From the NCBI RefSeq assembly GCF_021738965.1, contig NZ_JAKKOQ010000007.1, positions 61,620-125,619 of the forward strand: DNA of 64,000 nucleotides, read 5' to 3'. Positions within the stretch are counted from its first letter, which is position 1. Each line of letters opens with the position of its first letter. Under the pieces are notes generated by a model, which was not told where the DNA came from, searched no databases, and saw only the letters and a list, made by a program, of their open reading frames with translations. The translations under genes and the position numbers were made by a program. Of the stretch, positions 54,724 to 63,334 are shown piece after piece. This DNA is from Gordonia zhenghanii (lineage in GTDB: Bacteria > Actinomycetota > Actinomycetes > Mycobacteriales > Mycobacteriaceae).

Positions 54724-54788
54724 GAGACCCCTACCGCCACGCTCAACGAGCAAACCCTCGAAGCTATTCCCGCCGAGCGGAGCCGCCG

Positions 54789-55385
54789 TCAATCCAACCC
54801 GCGCGCCGCCAGTGTCTCGGCGAAGCCGTCTGCGGTGTCGAGCGTCGCGAGGATGGCGGGCGCGAACAGCACGCGAGGTCCCGGCCGTAACCCGCGTGCG
54901 CGACGCGCCTCGTCGACCTGGTTGAACACTTCGGCGATCAGCGGGATGCTCCGGATGGTCAGCGCGAAGGTCATGGCGATGAGGTCGGTGCGGACGCCGA
55001 GTCGGGCGAGCGGGGAGAGCGCTGTGTTGAGTGCGGACAGCATGTCGGCGGTCCGGGTGGTCAGCGTGACGACGGCGGCGAGGCAGACCGATGCCAGCAG
55101 GATCGAGCAGACGACGACGGCGTTGCGCCAGTCGGACAGGATCCATTGCAGGACGAACAGTGCGACGAGGATCCACACGACCCCGCGGATCTGCGCCCAC
55201 ACCAGCTTGACCGGCACCCACGCGATCGCGAACGCGACGATCGCCGATCCGACCGCGATCCCTGCCGCCATCGGGGTCCGCACAACGAATGTCATCGTGA
55301 TGATCGACGCCGCGAGCAACACGAACTTCAGTCCGGCTGGCAGTCGGTGAAGCAGTGAGCTCCCCGGTACGTACACGCCGATCAC
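54789..55385 (-). CDS. bioN: Biotin ECF transporter transmembrane subunit BioN
   Basis: 198 residues with five membrane helices (LKFVLLAASIITMTFVVRT, GIAVGSAIVAFAIAWVPVKL, GVVWILVALFVLQWIL, VVVCSILLASVCLAAVVTLT, and one near 120-140). The EcfT coupling motifs are DEARRARGLRPGP and AETLAARGLD, both with the A-R-G core that contacts the ATPase. It follows bioM after 136 bases containing a degenerate REP copy. Confidence 0.9.
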   Translation of the reverse strand: MIGVYVPGSSLLHRLPAGLKFVLLAASIITMTFVVRTPMAAGIAVGSAIVAFAIAWVPVKLVWAQIRGVVWILVALFVLQWILSDWRNAVVVCSILLASVCLAAVVTLTTRTADMLSALNTALSPLARLGVRTDLIAMTFALTIRSIPLIAEVFNQVDEARRARGLRPGPRVLFAPAILATLDTADGFAETLAARGLD

Positions 55386-55437
55386 GAGACTCTGTCCCTA
55401 TCCAGCAGCCGACGCCCCGCTAGCTGACTGCCCTGTA

Positions 55438-55487
55438 GCTGGTTGAGTAAGCGGGGGAGCGAAGCGGAGGAGCGCATCGAAACCCCT
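55438..55487. repeat. Degenerate REP-like copy between bioM and bioN
   Basis: CTGGTTGAGTAAGCGGGGGAGCG then GAAGCGGAGGAGCGCATCGAAACCCC. It keeps the outer arms (GGTTGAG...CGAAACC) around a longer, altered centre, a known variant form of this repeat type in related genomes. Confidence 0.6.
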
Positions 55488-55521
55488 CGCACGGCACAGC
55501 GCTCCACAGCCACTCGAACAC

Positions 55522-56208
55522 TCACGCCATCGCCCGCCGATAGAACTCCAACGCCGCGCTCGGTTCGTCATCGGCGACGACCCGCCCGTCGTCCATGACG
55601 AGTACGCGGTCGAAATCGCTCAGGAAATCCAAGTCGTGCGACAGCACGACCAACTGCTCGTCCAACGCGGCGAACGTCTCGCGGAGCATCAGCGAGTTCC
55701 GTAGATCCAGCATGGTCGTCGGTTCGTCGGCGACGAGAATCGACGGTCCGAGCACCATCACCGACGCCAACGCGAGTAACTGCTTCTGCCCGCCGGACAG
55801 TTGGTGCGCGGGTTGGTCGGCGTGGCCGTCGAGCCCGAACTCCGACAGCACCGACAGCGCCCGCGTCTTCCGCTCGGCCTTGTCTTTGATGGTCCGGGAC
55901 AGCGACAGTTCGATGTCCTCGGCGACGGTCGGCATGATGATCTGCCGGTCGGGGTCGCTGAAGATGAAACCGACGTCGCGTCGCACGGCGCGCTTGTTCT
56001 TGCGGACGTCGAGCCCGTTGACGGTCACCGTCCCGCGGTCGGGGAGGATCAGCCCGTTGATCATGCGGGCCAACGTCGACTTTCCCGATCCGTTGGCTCC
56101 GACCACTCCGATGCGTCGTTGGGTCAGGTCCAGCGAGATGCCGTGCAGGACGGCGCGGTCGCCGAAGCTGTGGGCGACGTCGTCGAAGACGATCGACGTC
56201 TCAGGCAT
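55522..56208 (-). CDS. bioM: Biotin ECF transporter ATP-binding subunit BioM
   Basis: 228 residues. Walker A RIGVVGANGSGKSTLARMIN (about 33-52), Q-loop FIFSDPDRQIIMPTVAEDIE, signature PAHQLSGGQKQLLALASVMV, Walker B SILVADEPTTMLDLRN and switch His VVLSHDLDFL. It energises BioY through BioN. Its start overlaps the bioY stop. Confidence 0.94.
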   Translation of the reverse strand: MPETSIVFDDVAHSFGDRAVLHGISLDLTQRRIGVVGANGSGKSTLARMINGLILPDRGTVTVNGLDVRKNKRAVRRDVGFIFSDPDRQIIMPTVAEDIELSLSRTIKDKAERKTRALSVLSEFGLDGHADQPAHQLSGGQKQLLALASVMVLGPSILVADEPTTMLDLRNSLMLRETFAALDEQLVVLSHDLDFLSDFDRVLVMDDGRVVADDEPSAALEFYRRAMA

Positions 56209-56812
56209 GTCTGCGGCGGCCGAGGGGAGTGATGAGTCCGGGTCGGCCGCGGTGGACGGGGGCCGCGATGAGTGCGGCGACGACGGCCTTGGCGATGTCG
56301 CCGGCGACGAACGGTCCGTTGGTGGCGAGGGCGGCGCCGAGTGACATGTCGGCTTTGATCATCAGGCCGACGGTGCCGCACGCGTACAGCACGGCCATGC
56401 CGCCGATGAGGTTGATGACGATGCCGAGCACGATGTTGTACTTGGGCATCATCGTCGCGGTGAGCACGCCGATCACGATGACGGCGGGCAGGAATCCGAC
56501 GAAGAATCCGGCGGTCGGCGCGTTCAGCGACACGAGTCCGGTGCGCCCGCCCGACAGGATCGGCAGGCCGGCGATCGCCAGCACCATGAAGATGACGACG
56601 GCGAGCGTGCCCTTCTTCGGCCCGAGGACCGCACCGGCCAGCATGACGCCCAAGCTCTGCAGCGTGATGGGGACTCCCGCGGACAGGTTGATCGCGGGGG
56701 TGAGTCCGAGGACCGCGATGAGCGCCGCGAACACGGCGCCCTGCACGAGGTCGGCGAGCGAGAGCGCCCACGGGCGGGCAGCGGGCGCTGTGCCCTTGGC
56801 GAGGTTGGTCAC
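56201..56812 (-). CDS. bioY: Biotin ECF transporter substrate-binding subunit BioY
   Basis: 203 residues, six membrane helices. BioY marks: GAVFAALIAVLGLTPAINLS, VPITLQSLGVMLAGAVLGPK, FMVLAIAGLPILSGGRTGL and PTAGFFVGFLPAVIVIGVL. It binds biotin in the membrane. First gene of the bioY-bioM-bioN operon, transcribed leftward. Confidence 0.94.
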   Translation of the reverse strand: MTNLAKGTAPAARPWALSLADLVQGAVFAALIAVLGLTPAINLSAGVPITLQSLGVMLAGAVLGPKKGTLAVVIFMVLAIAGLPILSGGRTGLVSLNAPTAGFFVGFLPAVIVIGVLTATMMPKYNIVLGIVINLIGGMAVLYACGTVGLMIKADMSLGAALATNGPFVAGDIAKAVVAALIAAPVHRGRPGLITPLGRRRHA

Positions 56813-56899
56813 CTGGTCATCGTATTTCGTCGGGAGCGTGGTGTGTCCACCGGGCCTGTACGACGTACAGGGGTGAGGCAGAACAAGCTGACCGAGCGA

Positions 56900-57388
56900 C
56901 TACGTCTCGATCGCGGCCGCCACGGCGCGAGCGCGCGTGATGATCGCGTCCACGTCGGCATCGTCGAACGTGTACAGCGGGTCGAGGACTAATGGCGGCA
57001 ACCCGACCGACGCCGCCGCGTCGCCGAGTGCTCCGCGGATGTAGCCGAGTGCGACCTCCATTGCCCACCCGCGGAGCATGCCTGCGAGTTCAGCATCGGT
57101 CGGCGGATGTTGCCGCGTGAAGTCGAAGCGGACCTCTACATCCTGAACGGTCGTGAGTTGGTCGTCGTTCACGTGCGCGGCGACGCGGAGGCTCACGACG
57201 TGCATGTCAGGTGTGGCTTCAACGAGGACCCGAGCGGCCAAGCGTGAAGCGTGCCCCACCTCGTCTGATTCGCTCGAGACTTCCACGAGAAAGGGTGCGT
57301 CGGAGTTGTCGATGTCGGACCACTTACGGAGGACCGCTCGTTGATGCCATCGCATTGACGTCTGCGACAGCGTGTCTTTCAGCTTCAT
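56900..57388 (-). CDS. SecB-like chaperone-domain protein linked to an XRE regulator
   Basis: 162 residues. The core matches the SecB-like fold of toxin-antitoxin chaperones: paired strands VSLRVAAHVNDDQLTTVQDV and VEVRFDFTRQHPPTDAELAG, then the characteristic MEVALGYIRGALGDAAASVG and LPPLVLDPLYTF, comparable to YPYIREYVYDLTGRLALPPL in Rv1957. It overlaps the stop of the upstream XRE gene, the same antitoxin-chaperone order as in the M. tuberculosis higA1-Rv1957 unit. SecB itself is rare in this phylum, so an export role is unlikely. The assignment rests on pattern, not on a search. Confidence 0.65.
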   Translation of the reverse strand: MKLKDTLSQTSMRWHQRAVLRKWSDIDNSDAPFLVEVSSESDEVGHASRLAARVLVEATPDMHVVSLRVAAHVNDDQLTTVQDVEVRFDFTRQHPPTDAELAGMLRGWAMEVALGYIRGALGDAAASVGLPPLVLDPLYTFDDADVDAIITRARAVAAAIET

Positions 57389-57771
57389 TGCGCGATGCGG
57401 GTCGACGTCTGCCCCCAGACGTCGGTGTCCGAATATGCGGTCTGAACTGATCTGATTGGACTGTCGGACGGTCGATGAACGGTGGAGTCGAACGATACGA
57501 AATGGTGGTAGCGGATGCCGGCCGACGCGGCGTAACGACGGATTGTCGATAGCTTGGGGTCGTTCCCAGGCTGTTCGAACTGGCTCACCGCAGTCTTATG
57601 TCGTCCCCACGCGGCAGCGAGGTCTGCCTGTGTCAGCCCGGATGCCGCACGATGTGCGACGAGGCCCTCGAGGAATTTGGCATCCTGTGCGGCGAGATGG
57701 CTCGCAAGATCCTCTGCGGCATCGAGGTCGGCCTCGTCTACGAGTGACATTGCATCGTCGAAACTGGACAT
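57385..57771 (-). CDS. XRE-family regulator, possible chaperone-dependent antitoxin
   Basis: 128 residues. The helix-turn-helix is HRAASGLTQADLAAAWGRHK and TAVSQFEQPGNDPKLSTIRR (about 39-78). A C-terminal tail of about 45 residues (FVSFDSTVHRPSDSPIRSVQ, TAYSDTDVWGQTSTRIAQ) looks disordered with scattered aromatics. In chaperone-controlled antitoxins such a tail is where the SecB-like partner binds. No toxin gene of the HigB type is seen beside it. It probably represses its own promoter. Confidence 0.78.
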   Translation of the reverse strand: MSSFDDAMSLVDEADLDAAEDLASHLAAQDAKFLEGLVAHRAASGLTQADLAAAWGRHKTAVSQFEQPGNDPKLSTIRRYAASAGIRYHHFVSFDSTVHRPSDSPIRSVQTAYSDTDVWGQTSTRIAQ

Positions 57772-57792
57772 GATGTCGAGCTTAACCTCTAC

Positions 57793-57809
57793 CTACCTTC
57801 GGTTGGTAG
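57793..57809 (-). promoter_or_regulatory. Possible operator of the XRE gene
   Basis: CTACC (57793-57797) and GGTAG (57805-57809) flank a 7-base centre, 22 bases upstream of the XRE start; another CTACC copy overlaps at 57789. Short and only suggestive. Confidence 0.35.
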
Positions 57810-57841
57810 TCAATTGGTCAGGCGAATGAGGATTCACACAT

Positions 57842-58408
57842 TCAAGGAGACATCCGGCGATGTATTGCGGTGATGTCCGCGTCGTAGGCGGTGATGTAAG
57901 CGCTTGCGGAGCGGTCCGCTTCGGCGATGTGGGTGTTCTGGATTGCGGCCCAGTCGTCGGAGGCTGACTGGTCGGGTTTGAACGCGGCGAACGACCAGAC
58001 GAGCGAGCCAGGCCAGACCCTAGGGGCCGCGAAGTATGCCCGATGGTGCAGTCGCCAGACATCGCAGCCTTGTCTCGGCTGACGTAGTTCGCCGATCGAT
58101 TGGGTCGTCCGACGCTCGCCGACAGGGAAGGACCATTCGTTTCCTCGTGCAACTCGGTTGTCCGGACCTTCGATGTGGTCGGCGCGGGCCTTTTCTACTA
58201 GTCGAAGGAGATCGGCCTTCGCTGAATGGAGTGCGCGGAGTCGGGCCCGGATCTGCGGCTCGGTCAGGGGCGGAGCGTCAGGGTCATCGAGGTACTCCCA
58301 CATGTCCCGGACATACGACCCGCAAGAATCGACCCACTCGGGTGTCTCATGGTGCTCGGTACTGCCGCCGACCGCGGCGCGCCACGCACTCGTGTCGCCT
58401 TCGCTCAT
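57842..58408 (-). CDS. Hypothetical protein
   Basis: 188 residues from ATG 58408, with a perfect AGGAGGG five bases upstream. Helical N-terminal half (PQIRARLRALHSAKADLLRL, VEKARADHIEGPD); the C-terminal half is Trp-rich (DVWRLHHRAYFAAPRVWPGS, LVWSFAAFKPDQSASDDWAA). No known motif. It lies 70 bases upstream of the XRE/SecB-like pair on the same strand, but whether it is their toxin cannot be told from sequence. Confidence 0.65.
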   Translation of the reverse strand: MSEGDTSAWRAAVGGSTEHHETPEWVDSCGSYVRDMWEYLDDPDAPPLTEPQIRARLRALHSAKADLLRLVEKARADHIEGPDNRVARGNEWSFPVGERRTTQSIGELRQPRQGCDVWRLHHRAYFAAPRVWPGSLVWSFAAFKPDQSASDDWAAIQNTHIAEADRSASAYITAYDADITAIHRRMSP

Positions 58409-58601
58409 TGAACCCTCCTGGCCGAACCAAGTGGTGCGGTTGTCGGTCCGAGTCCGGCTGCGCACGTTTGCTGGATTTGGGGGGACTGTACGTGTCGGTA
58501 CCGACAAATCCGTCCACACCACCGACTGTCGCGTCGGGTGAAGCCGGGTCCCCGTGCTCCGAGCTCCCACCGTCACCCCATCACCTTGGTACGGTCTCGG
58601 A

Positions 58602-59801
58602 ATGTCTGATGAACAGGACGTCGAGTACGAGTCGCGCGGTGCGAATGCACTCTTCGAGGTGGCGCAAGCACCGATCGAGGAGCACGTCGACATGGTGAAC
58701 GCGGTACTCGCCGAGGACGACACGACATTCGACGATCTGCTCTCGGTGGACGCCTTCACTGTCGTGCTGGAGCAGATGTACTTCCTGGCGAATGTCACGC
58801 CGGAGGGCGGCGACGTCGCGATACCCGACTGGAGCGGCGCCGCTGTTCAGGTCCGGTCGGCGGCGAAGGCAGTCAGTCGGGCTGTGCCGCGGACTCGTGT
58901 GGTCACGGTGCCGATCGCCGCGTTGGCGACGATTGCGACCGGCGACTTGGACGAGGCGGACAGCCTCCTGCAGGACGCGGTGCGTCGTGATGACTCGATG
59001 GTGGCAGTCCGTCCGCTCGCACTGCTTACGGCGGTGCGCGGCGACTACGAAATGGCGCGGTCGTTCCTGGCGGACCTGCCGGACCCGCAGCAGGATCCGC
59101 TGTTCATGATGCTGACGTGGGCGACCGCCGAATCGGGTCCGGAGCCGGGCCGCAACGAGCCGTGCTGGTGTGGGTCGGGCCGCAAGTACAAGGTGTGTCA
59201 CCGCGGTCAGAAGCTGATCTCCCCGTCGCTGAAGAACTGGATTCTGCTCCTTGTAGTTACGGAGTTCCTGGAGCTCACGCCGTTCGCTCTGGTCATCGAG
59301 GGCCTCGAATCGATTCGCGAGGACGTCCTCGGCGAGGAGGCGATGGACGGCCTCGATCGCGTCACCGGTGTCGACCTCGCGTTGTTCGAGGGCGGTGGGA
59401 TAGCCAGGTTCATCAACATGACACATCAGGTCCTTCCGGTCGAGGACGCGCTCCTGTTGGAGGCGTGGCAGGGCTCGGGCAGGTCGGTGTTCGAGGTCGA
59501 ATCGGTGACCGCGGGCGCAGGCATGTCGGTGCGCGACATCCGGACCGATGAACGGTTCGACGTCCTCGAAGAGAACATCTCGCTCACCGCGCACGTGGGC
59601 ATGTTCGTGTGCACGCGGGTGGTCTCGGCGGGCGATGTGTACGTCATGCACGGCGGTATCGAAGAAATCGAGCCGAGCAAGCGGGTGGCCGTCATCGACG
59701 AGATCGACGGCGACGCCGATCCGTTCGTACTCGTCGACATGCTGAACGAGCCGTACTCGTTGACGGGTGGCCTGGACTTAGATCTCGACGGAAGCCGCTG
59801 A
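58602..59801 (+). CDS. SEC-C motif protein
   Basis: 399 residues from ATG 58602. An acidic helical N-terminal region (about 1-180) of TPR-like character (EHVDMVNAVLAEDDTTFDDL; GDYEMARSFLADLPDPQQDP) is followed by a SEC-C zinc motif EPCWCGSGRKYKVCH near 184-199 (C-x-C-x8-C-H), then about 200 residues of mixed alpha/beta (SLTGGLDLDLDGSR at the end). SEC-C motifs bind zinc and occur in SecA and many unknown proteins. It may be an adaptor. Upstream 58409-58601 is the divergent promoter region. Confidence 0.8.
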   Translation: MSDEQDVEYESRGANALFEVAQAPIEEHVDMVNAVLAEDDTTFDDLLSVDAFTVVLEQMYFLANVTPEGGDVAIPDWSGAAVQVRSAAKAVSRAVPRTRVVTVPIAALATIATGDLDEADSLLQDAVRRDDSMVAVRPLALLTAVRGDYEMARSFLADLPDPQQDPLFMMLTWATAESGPEPGRNEPCWCGSGRKYKVCHRGQKLISPSLKNWILLLVVTEFLELTPFALVIEGLESIREDVLGEEAMDGLDRVTGVDLALFEGGGIARFINMTHQVLPVEDALLLEAWQGSGRSVFEVESVTAGAGMSVRDIRTDERFDVLEENISLTAHVGMFVCTRVVSAGDVYVMHGGIEEIEPSKRVAVIDEIDGDADPFVLVDMLNEPYSLTGGLDLDLDGSR

Positions 59802-59947
59802 GTGGAGTCGTGACGAGGTCACGTCAGGAAATGGAAACGCGGCGTTCAGCAGTGGTGGGCGCTCGTCAGCGAGACGTCGCACGCCGACCGTGTCGTACCT
59901 TCAGCCGACGCGCCAGGTGGGCGTGATCGACGTGGCAAACTGACGCG

Positions 59948-61405
59948 GTGGAGTTCACGGAGATCGCCGGATATCGCGTCATTCGCCAGCTCGGCGCCGG
60001 TGGCATGGGACAGGTGTTCCTGGTGGAGCATCCGCGACTGCCGCGCCAGGACGCGTTGAAGCTGCTCGACGCCGGGGTATCGCGCAGCGAGGACTTCAAG
60101 GCTCGGTTCCAGCGCGAGGCGGACATGCTCGCGCAGCTCAGCCATCCGAACATCGTCAGCCTGTACGACCGCGGCGAGATCGACGGCCGACTGTGGATCA
60201 CGATGGAGTACGTCGCGGGCACCGACGCCGCGCAACTCCTCGAAGACCACGGACCGCTCGATCGGGAGCTGGCTCTCAGCCTGGCCAGCGGAGCGGGTGC
60301 CGCGCTCGACTACGCGTGGCGCAAACGTCAGGTGACGCATTGCGACGTGAAGCCCGCCAACATTCTGGTCGGAGTCGACGGTGCAGACGATCAGACCCAT
60401 ATCGAGTCGGTGAAGTTGGCCGATTTCGGCATCGCGAAGGCAGCGGGTGAGGCGACGTCTCTGACCTCGACGGGGATGACCGTCGGGACGATGCAATATG
60501 TCTCGCCCGAGGCGATCGAGGGGCACGACCTGGATAACCGAGCCGACATCTATTCGCTCGGTTGCACGGCGTTCCACCTCCTCACCGGACGTCCGCCGTA
60601 TGCGGGGACATCGGTCACCGCGCTCCTGTCGGCTCACCTCAGCCACGAGCCGCCGCGAGTCAGCGACGTGCTGCCGGACATGTCGACGGCCGTCGACGCA
60701 GTGTTCGCGACGGTGCTGGCGAAGAACCCCGCTGATCGCTACGGTTCGTGCGGGGAGTTCGTGCAGGCGTTGGGCGACGCTCTCGGCAACCGCGTCGACC
60801 CGGCGTTCGCGCAGACAATGACCGCGCCGTCGCAGCGGATGCCCGCGGCGTCTGGCATTCCGCTGGCGATGGACGGGGTGATCGTCGATCCGTCGAAGAA
60901 GCGACGTCGGACGACTGCCGCCATAGTGGCCGCGGCTGCCGCTGTTCTCGTCGCAGGCGCGGCGGCCCTTGGCGTACTCGTCGCCACGAGCGATGACGGC
61001 GGTCCCGGAACAGACCCCGCGACAGCGGTCGCGGAGTCGACGAGGACGGTGCCGACCTCGACATCGTCGACGCGGACATCGACGCCTGACCCGACGGAGG
61101 CGGATGTCGTAGTCCCAGAGACGACGTGGACCCCGGAGGAGACCGTGCCGACCACCACGGTCGAGGTTGTGCCGTACGAGGGCATGCCTTGCGGGCCTGA
61201 CGAATTCGGAAGTACGTCTGCTGACGGGACCTTGGCGTGCAGTGGCATGGATGGGGCGTGGCGAGACACGACCCATCAGAGTCGGGATGCGGTGCAGTTG
61301 GGTACGTCGTGCTCTGAGCCTGGAGCACGTGGCCGGGTGATTGCGTCCGACCAGCTCGCCACGTGCAGTGCAGATTCTTCAGGCGGCTATTCATGGCAGC
61401 CATGA
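59948..61405 (+). CDS. Membrane serine/threonine protein kinase (Pkn type)
   Basis: 485 residues from GTG 59948. Kinase domain about 1-270: Gly loop RQLGAGGMGQVFLVEHPRLP, Lys in RQDALKLLDAG, catalytic loop QVTHCDVKPANILVGVDGAD (HCD where most kinases have HRD), KLADFGIAKAAGEATSLTST and the activation-segment end GTMQYVSPEAIEG. Membrane helix about 318-342 (AAIVAAAAAVLVAGAAALGV). The extracellular part is Thr-rich and then a small Cys-containing domain (four Cys) instead of PASTA repeats. The HCD change puts it among non-RD kinases, so its control by activation-loop phosphorylation may differ. Confidence 0.88.
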   Translation: MEFTEIAGYRVIRQLGAGGMGQVFLVEHPRLPRQDALKLLDAGVSRSEDFKARFQREADMLAQLSHPNIVSLYDRGEIDGRLWITMEYVAGTDAAQLLEDHGPLDRELALSLASGAGAALDYAWRKRQVTHCDVKPANILVGVDGADDQTHIESVKLADFGIAKAAGEATSLTSTGMTVGTMQYVSPEAIEGHDLDNRADIYSLGCTAFHLLTGRPPYAGTSVTALLSAHLSHEPPRVSDVLPDMSTAVDAVFATVLAKNPADRYGSCGEFVQALGDALGNRVDPAFAQTMTAPSQRMPAASGIPLAMDGVIVDPSKKRRRTTAAIVAAAAAVLVAGAAALGVLVATSDDGGPGTDPATAVAESTRTVPTSTSSTRTSTPDPTEADVVVPETTWTPEETVPTTTVEVVPYEGMPCGPDEFGSTSADGTLACSGMDGAWRDTTHQSRDAVQLGTSCSEPGARGRVIASDQLATCSADSSGGYSWQP

Positions 61406-61452
61406 ATCCTGTGGCGGTCACGGCGCAGTTCACGCTCTGACGATGCCAGTTC

Positions 61453-61632
61453 TCACCCAACCTGTGTGGCGGAGTACTCGAGTGCGAAGTTGTCGGGGTC
61501 GCTGAACGAGATCCATTCGTCGAGTTCGCCTTTCCCGAGGACTCGTACGACCTGCCCGTCGACCCAGTGACGAGGTACGGCGATCGATTCAGGGTGCGGT
61601 GGTCGGGCGAACGTCGACGCAACATGCTTCAT
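61453..61632 (-). CDS. Small hypothetical protein, 59 residues
   Basis: From ATG 61632 the minus strand encodes MKHVASTFARPPHPESIAVP, HWVDGQVVRVLGKGELDEWI and SFSDPDNFALEYSATQVG. It has protein-like composition (DPDN, strand alternation) and a clean stop. No strong ribosome site. Family unknown. Confidence 0.45.
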   Translation of the reverse strand: MKHVASTFARPPHPESIAVPRHWVDGQVVRVLGKGELDEWISFSDPDNFALEYSATQVG

Positions 61633-61954
61633 CCGGCGTTGCTCTGGATAATCGTTGAAGCAGATTGTGCATTCCGGCCGCGCTAAGCGGGCACTGTTTG
61701 GTGAATGGGTCAGTAGTCAGATTTAGGCGGAAATACCGGGTGCTCCGCATCGCGAAAGAGGAAGGGTCGGATTCACCGGGCAGGTCGTTCCTCGATCGCA
61801 TTAGCGGGACGGGCGATTCATGATTCCACCTGCCGTTGACAGAGGTCGGCACAGTCCTGGTTCAGCACAATGGCTTGATTAAGCCAGCCAACACGTGCGT
61901 CGCGCTCCTCTCGTAGTTGCTTCAACTTTGCCCAACGGAGAATGTCGTAGCTGA
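61633..61954 (-). other. Intergenic stretch with a start-less coding-like fragment
   Basis: On the minus strand a frame ending at TGA 61818 reads RRLTVSYDILRWAKLKQLRE, then ERDARVGWLNQAIVLNQDCA and DLCQRQVES, with no ATG or GTG; TTG gives only 36 codons. It may be the end of a lost helical protein. Nothing convincing in the rest. Confidence 0.35.
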
Positions 61955-61975
61955 CCGTTAGCCTTCTGCTAACGG
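61955..61975. promoter_or_regulatory. 8-bp inverted repeat upstream of the polytopic membrane protein
   Basis: CCGTTAGC-CTTCT-GCTAACGG, perfect arms at 61955-61962 and 61968-61975. It lies 64 bases before the chosen start at 62039 and could be an operator. Confidence 0.45.
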
Positions 61976-62038
61976 ATGACAGTCCGTCTTTTGATCGCCC
62001 CGGTCGTCACGGCGGGGGCTCGACGTCTGGGAGTGAAA

Positions 62039-63334
62039 ATGTGTAGAGCGCAGATGGTTCTTGTGGCCCTGGCGGTTGGGGCGCTCGGGTTATTCGGCCG
62101 CAGAGCGTCGGTTCAGCCCCCCGCACCAGTAAGGCAGCCGACCGACGATGCGATTGCCCTGGCCAGCGATGCAAGGCGCCACCTGATTGAGCGTGCTAAG
62201 TCGCGACTGATCACTCAACTCGTTTTCCTGCCGTTCTTCGTGGTGTGTATCGGCTTTCTTGCCTGGTTGTTTGGACACCCGGGGCAGAGGGTCTCGCCCG
62301 TCACTCCTCAGAGGTGGATGCCGGACGTTCAACGTCAACTCGATGGAGCGATATCGCCTGAAATGTCGCGAAATTGGGCCATCGCGGCCTTGGCTCTGTC
62401 GGCGACACTGTGTGTGGCCCTTGCTTCGAGAAGCCATGCGAGCTCGACGATTCTCGGTCAAGCGGCAGCGGGGCTATGGCGTCAGTATGTGGACGGAATG
62501 ACCCTTCTGCTGTCCTGCTCGACTGCGACCGTCGCTGCAGCGGGATGGCTGAGCGTTTCAGACAGATCAGATATTGGAACGATGACGTTAACCACATTAG
62601 CCACGATCGCGATAGTCGGCTTGTCTAGCATGCCCACTGACGACTCAAACCCAGTGTGGCGGTGGGGCCAAATTGCGGGACTTCAAGCGGACAAGGCGAA
62701 ACTCACAAGCCGGCGGTCAACGCTCGTTGAAAAGGGTGTTCCCACGGTGAGAGCCGGGAGTAGGTTGTCTCTGGTAGGTAACTACTTCTCCCGAACGTTC
62801 GTAATCGCTGGCGGCGTGGTGACCGCGACTGCCATTTGCGTGCCGCTGGTGCGGTCTGCCGAGGGGCTGCCGACTATCGATGCTTCTAGCTGGAGTCTGT
62901 TCGTGCCTGTGATTCTCGTGCCACTCTATACTGCGTATATGGGATACGGTGCGATCACTTTGTGGTCGACTTACCGTGTGAAGCGTTGGCGATTGTATTT
63001 CTGTGGCGGGGTGGCGCTTCCCATGATTTTCTGGGGCTCGGTATCGGTGGGCACTGTCGTTGCGGCGGGTGTCGAGCGCGGGATTGTCTTTGGCGCGTTC
63101 TTGGCGTTGTACCTAGTGGGCGTGCCCGCGGTTCTGGCCGTGCTGCTGCGGTTGTCTCGGGCGTCTTTACGCCGGACGAGTTGGATCTACCGCTTTGCGC
63201 GCTGGTTAGCCTTGCCGATCTGGTCGCGGGTACATCAGAGGTTGGACCGACGGGATCGGCTGATCGAGGCTGACATTGCGCTTTCGTATGAAGCTCGCTG
63301 GCACATCAGCCCAGATGAAATCGGTTTGGCGTAG
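62039..63334 (+). CDS. Polytopic membrane protein of unknown function
   Basis: About 431 residues from ATG 62039, which has GGGAG five bases upstream; ATG 61976 is in frame but abuts an inverted repeat. About eight hydrophobic helices: MVLVALAVGALGLFG, LITQLVFLPFFVVCIGFLAW, WAIAALALSATLCVALASR, LLSCSTATVAAAGWLSV, VIAGGVVTATAICVPLV, LFVPVILVPLYTAYMGYGAI, FCGGVALPMIFWGSVSVGTV and AFLALYLVGVPAVLAVLLRL, with soluble loops between. No transporter or enzyme motif recognised. Confidence 0.7.
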   Translation: MCRAQMVLVALAVGALGLFGRRASVQPPAPVRQPTDDAIALASDARRHLIERAKSRLITQLVFLPFFVVCIGFLAWLFGHPGQRVSPVTPQRWMPDVQRQLDGAISPEMSRNWAIAALALSATLCVALASRSHASSTILGQAAAGLWRQYVDGMTLLLSCSTATVAAAGWLSVSDRSDIGTMTLTTLATIAIVGLSSMPTDDSNPVWRWGQIAGLQADKAKLTSRRSTLVEKGVPTVRAGSRLSLVGNYFSRTFVIAGGVVTATAICVPLVRSAEGLPTIDASSWSLFVPVILVPLYTAYMGYGAITLWSTYRVKRWRLYFCGGVALPMIFWGSVSVGTVVAAGVERGIVFGAFLALYLVGVPAVLAVLLRLSRASLRRTSWIYRFARWLALPIWSRVHQRLDRRDRLIEADIALSYEARWHISPDEIGLA

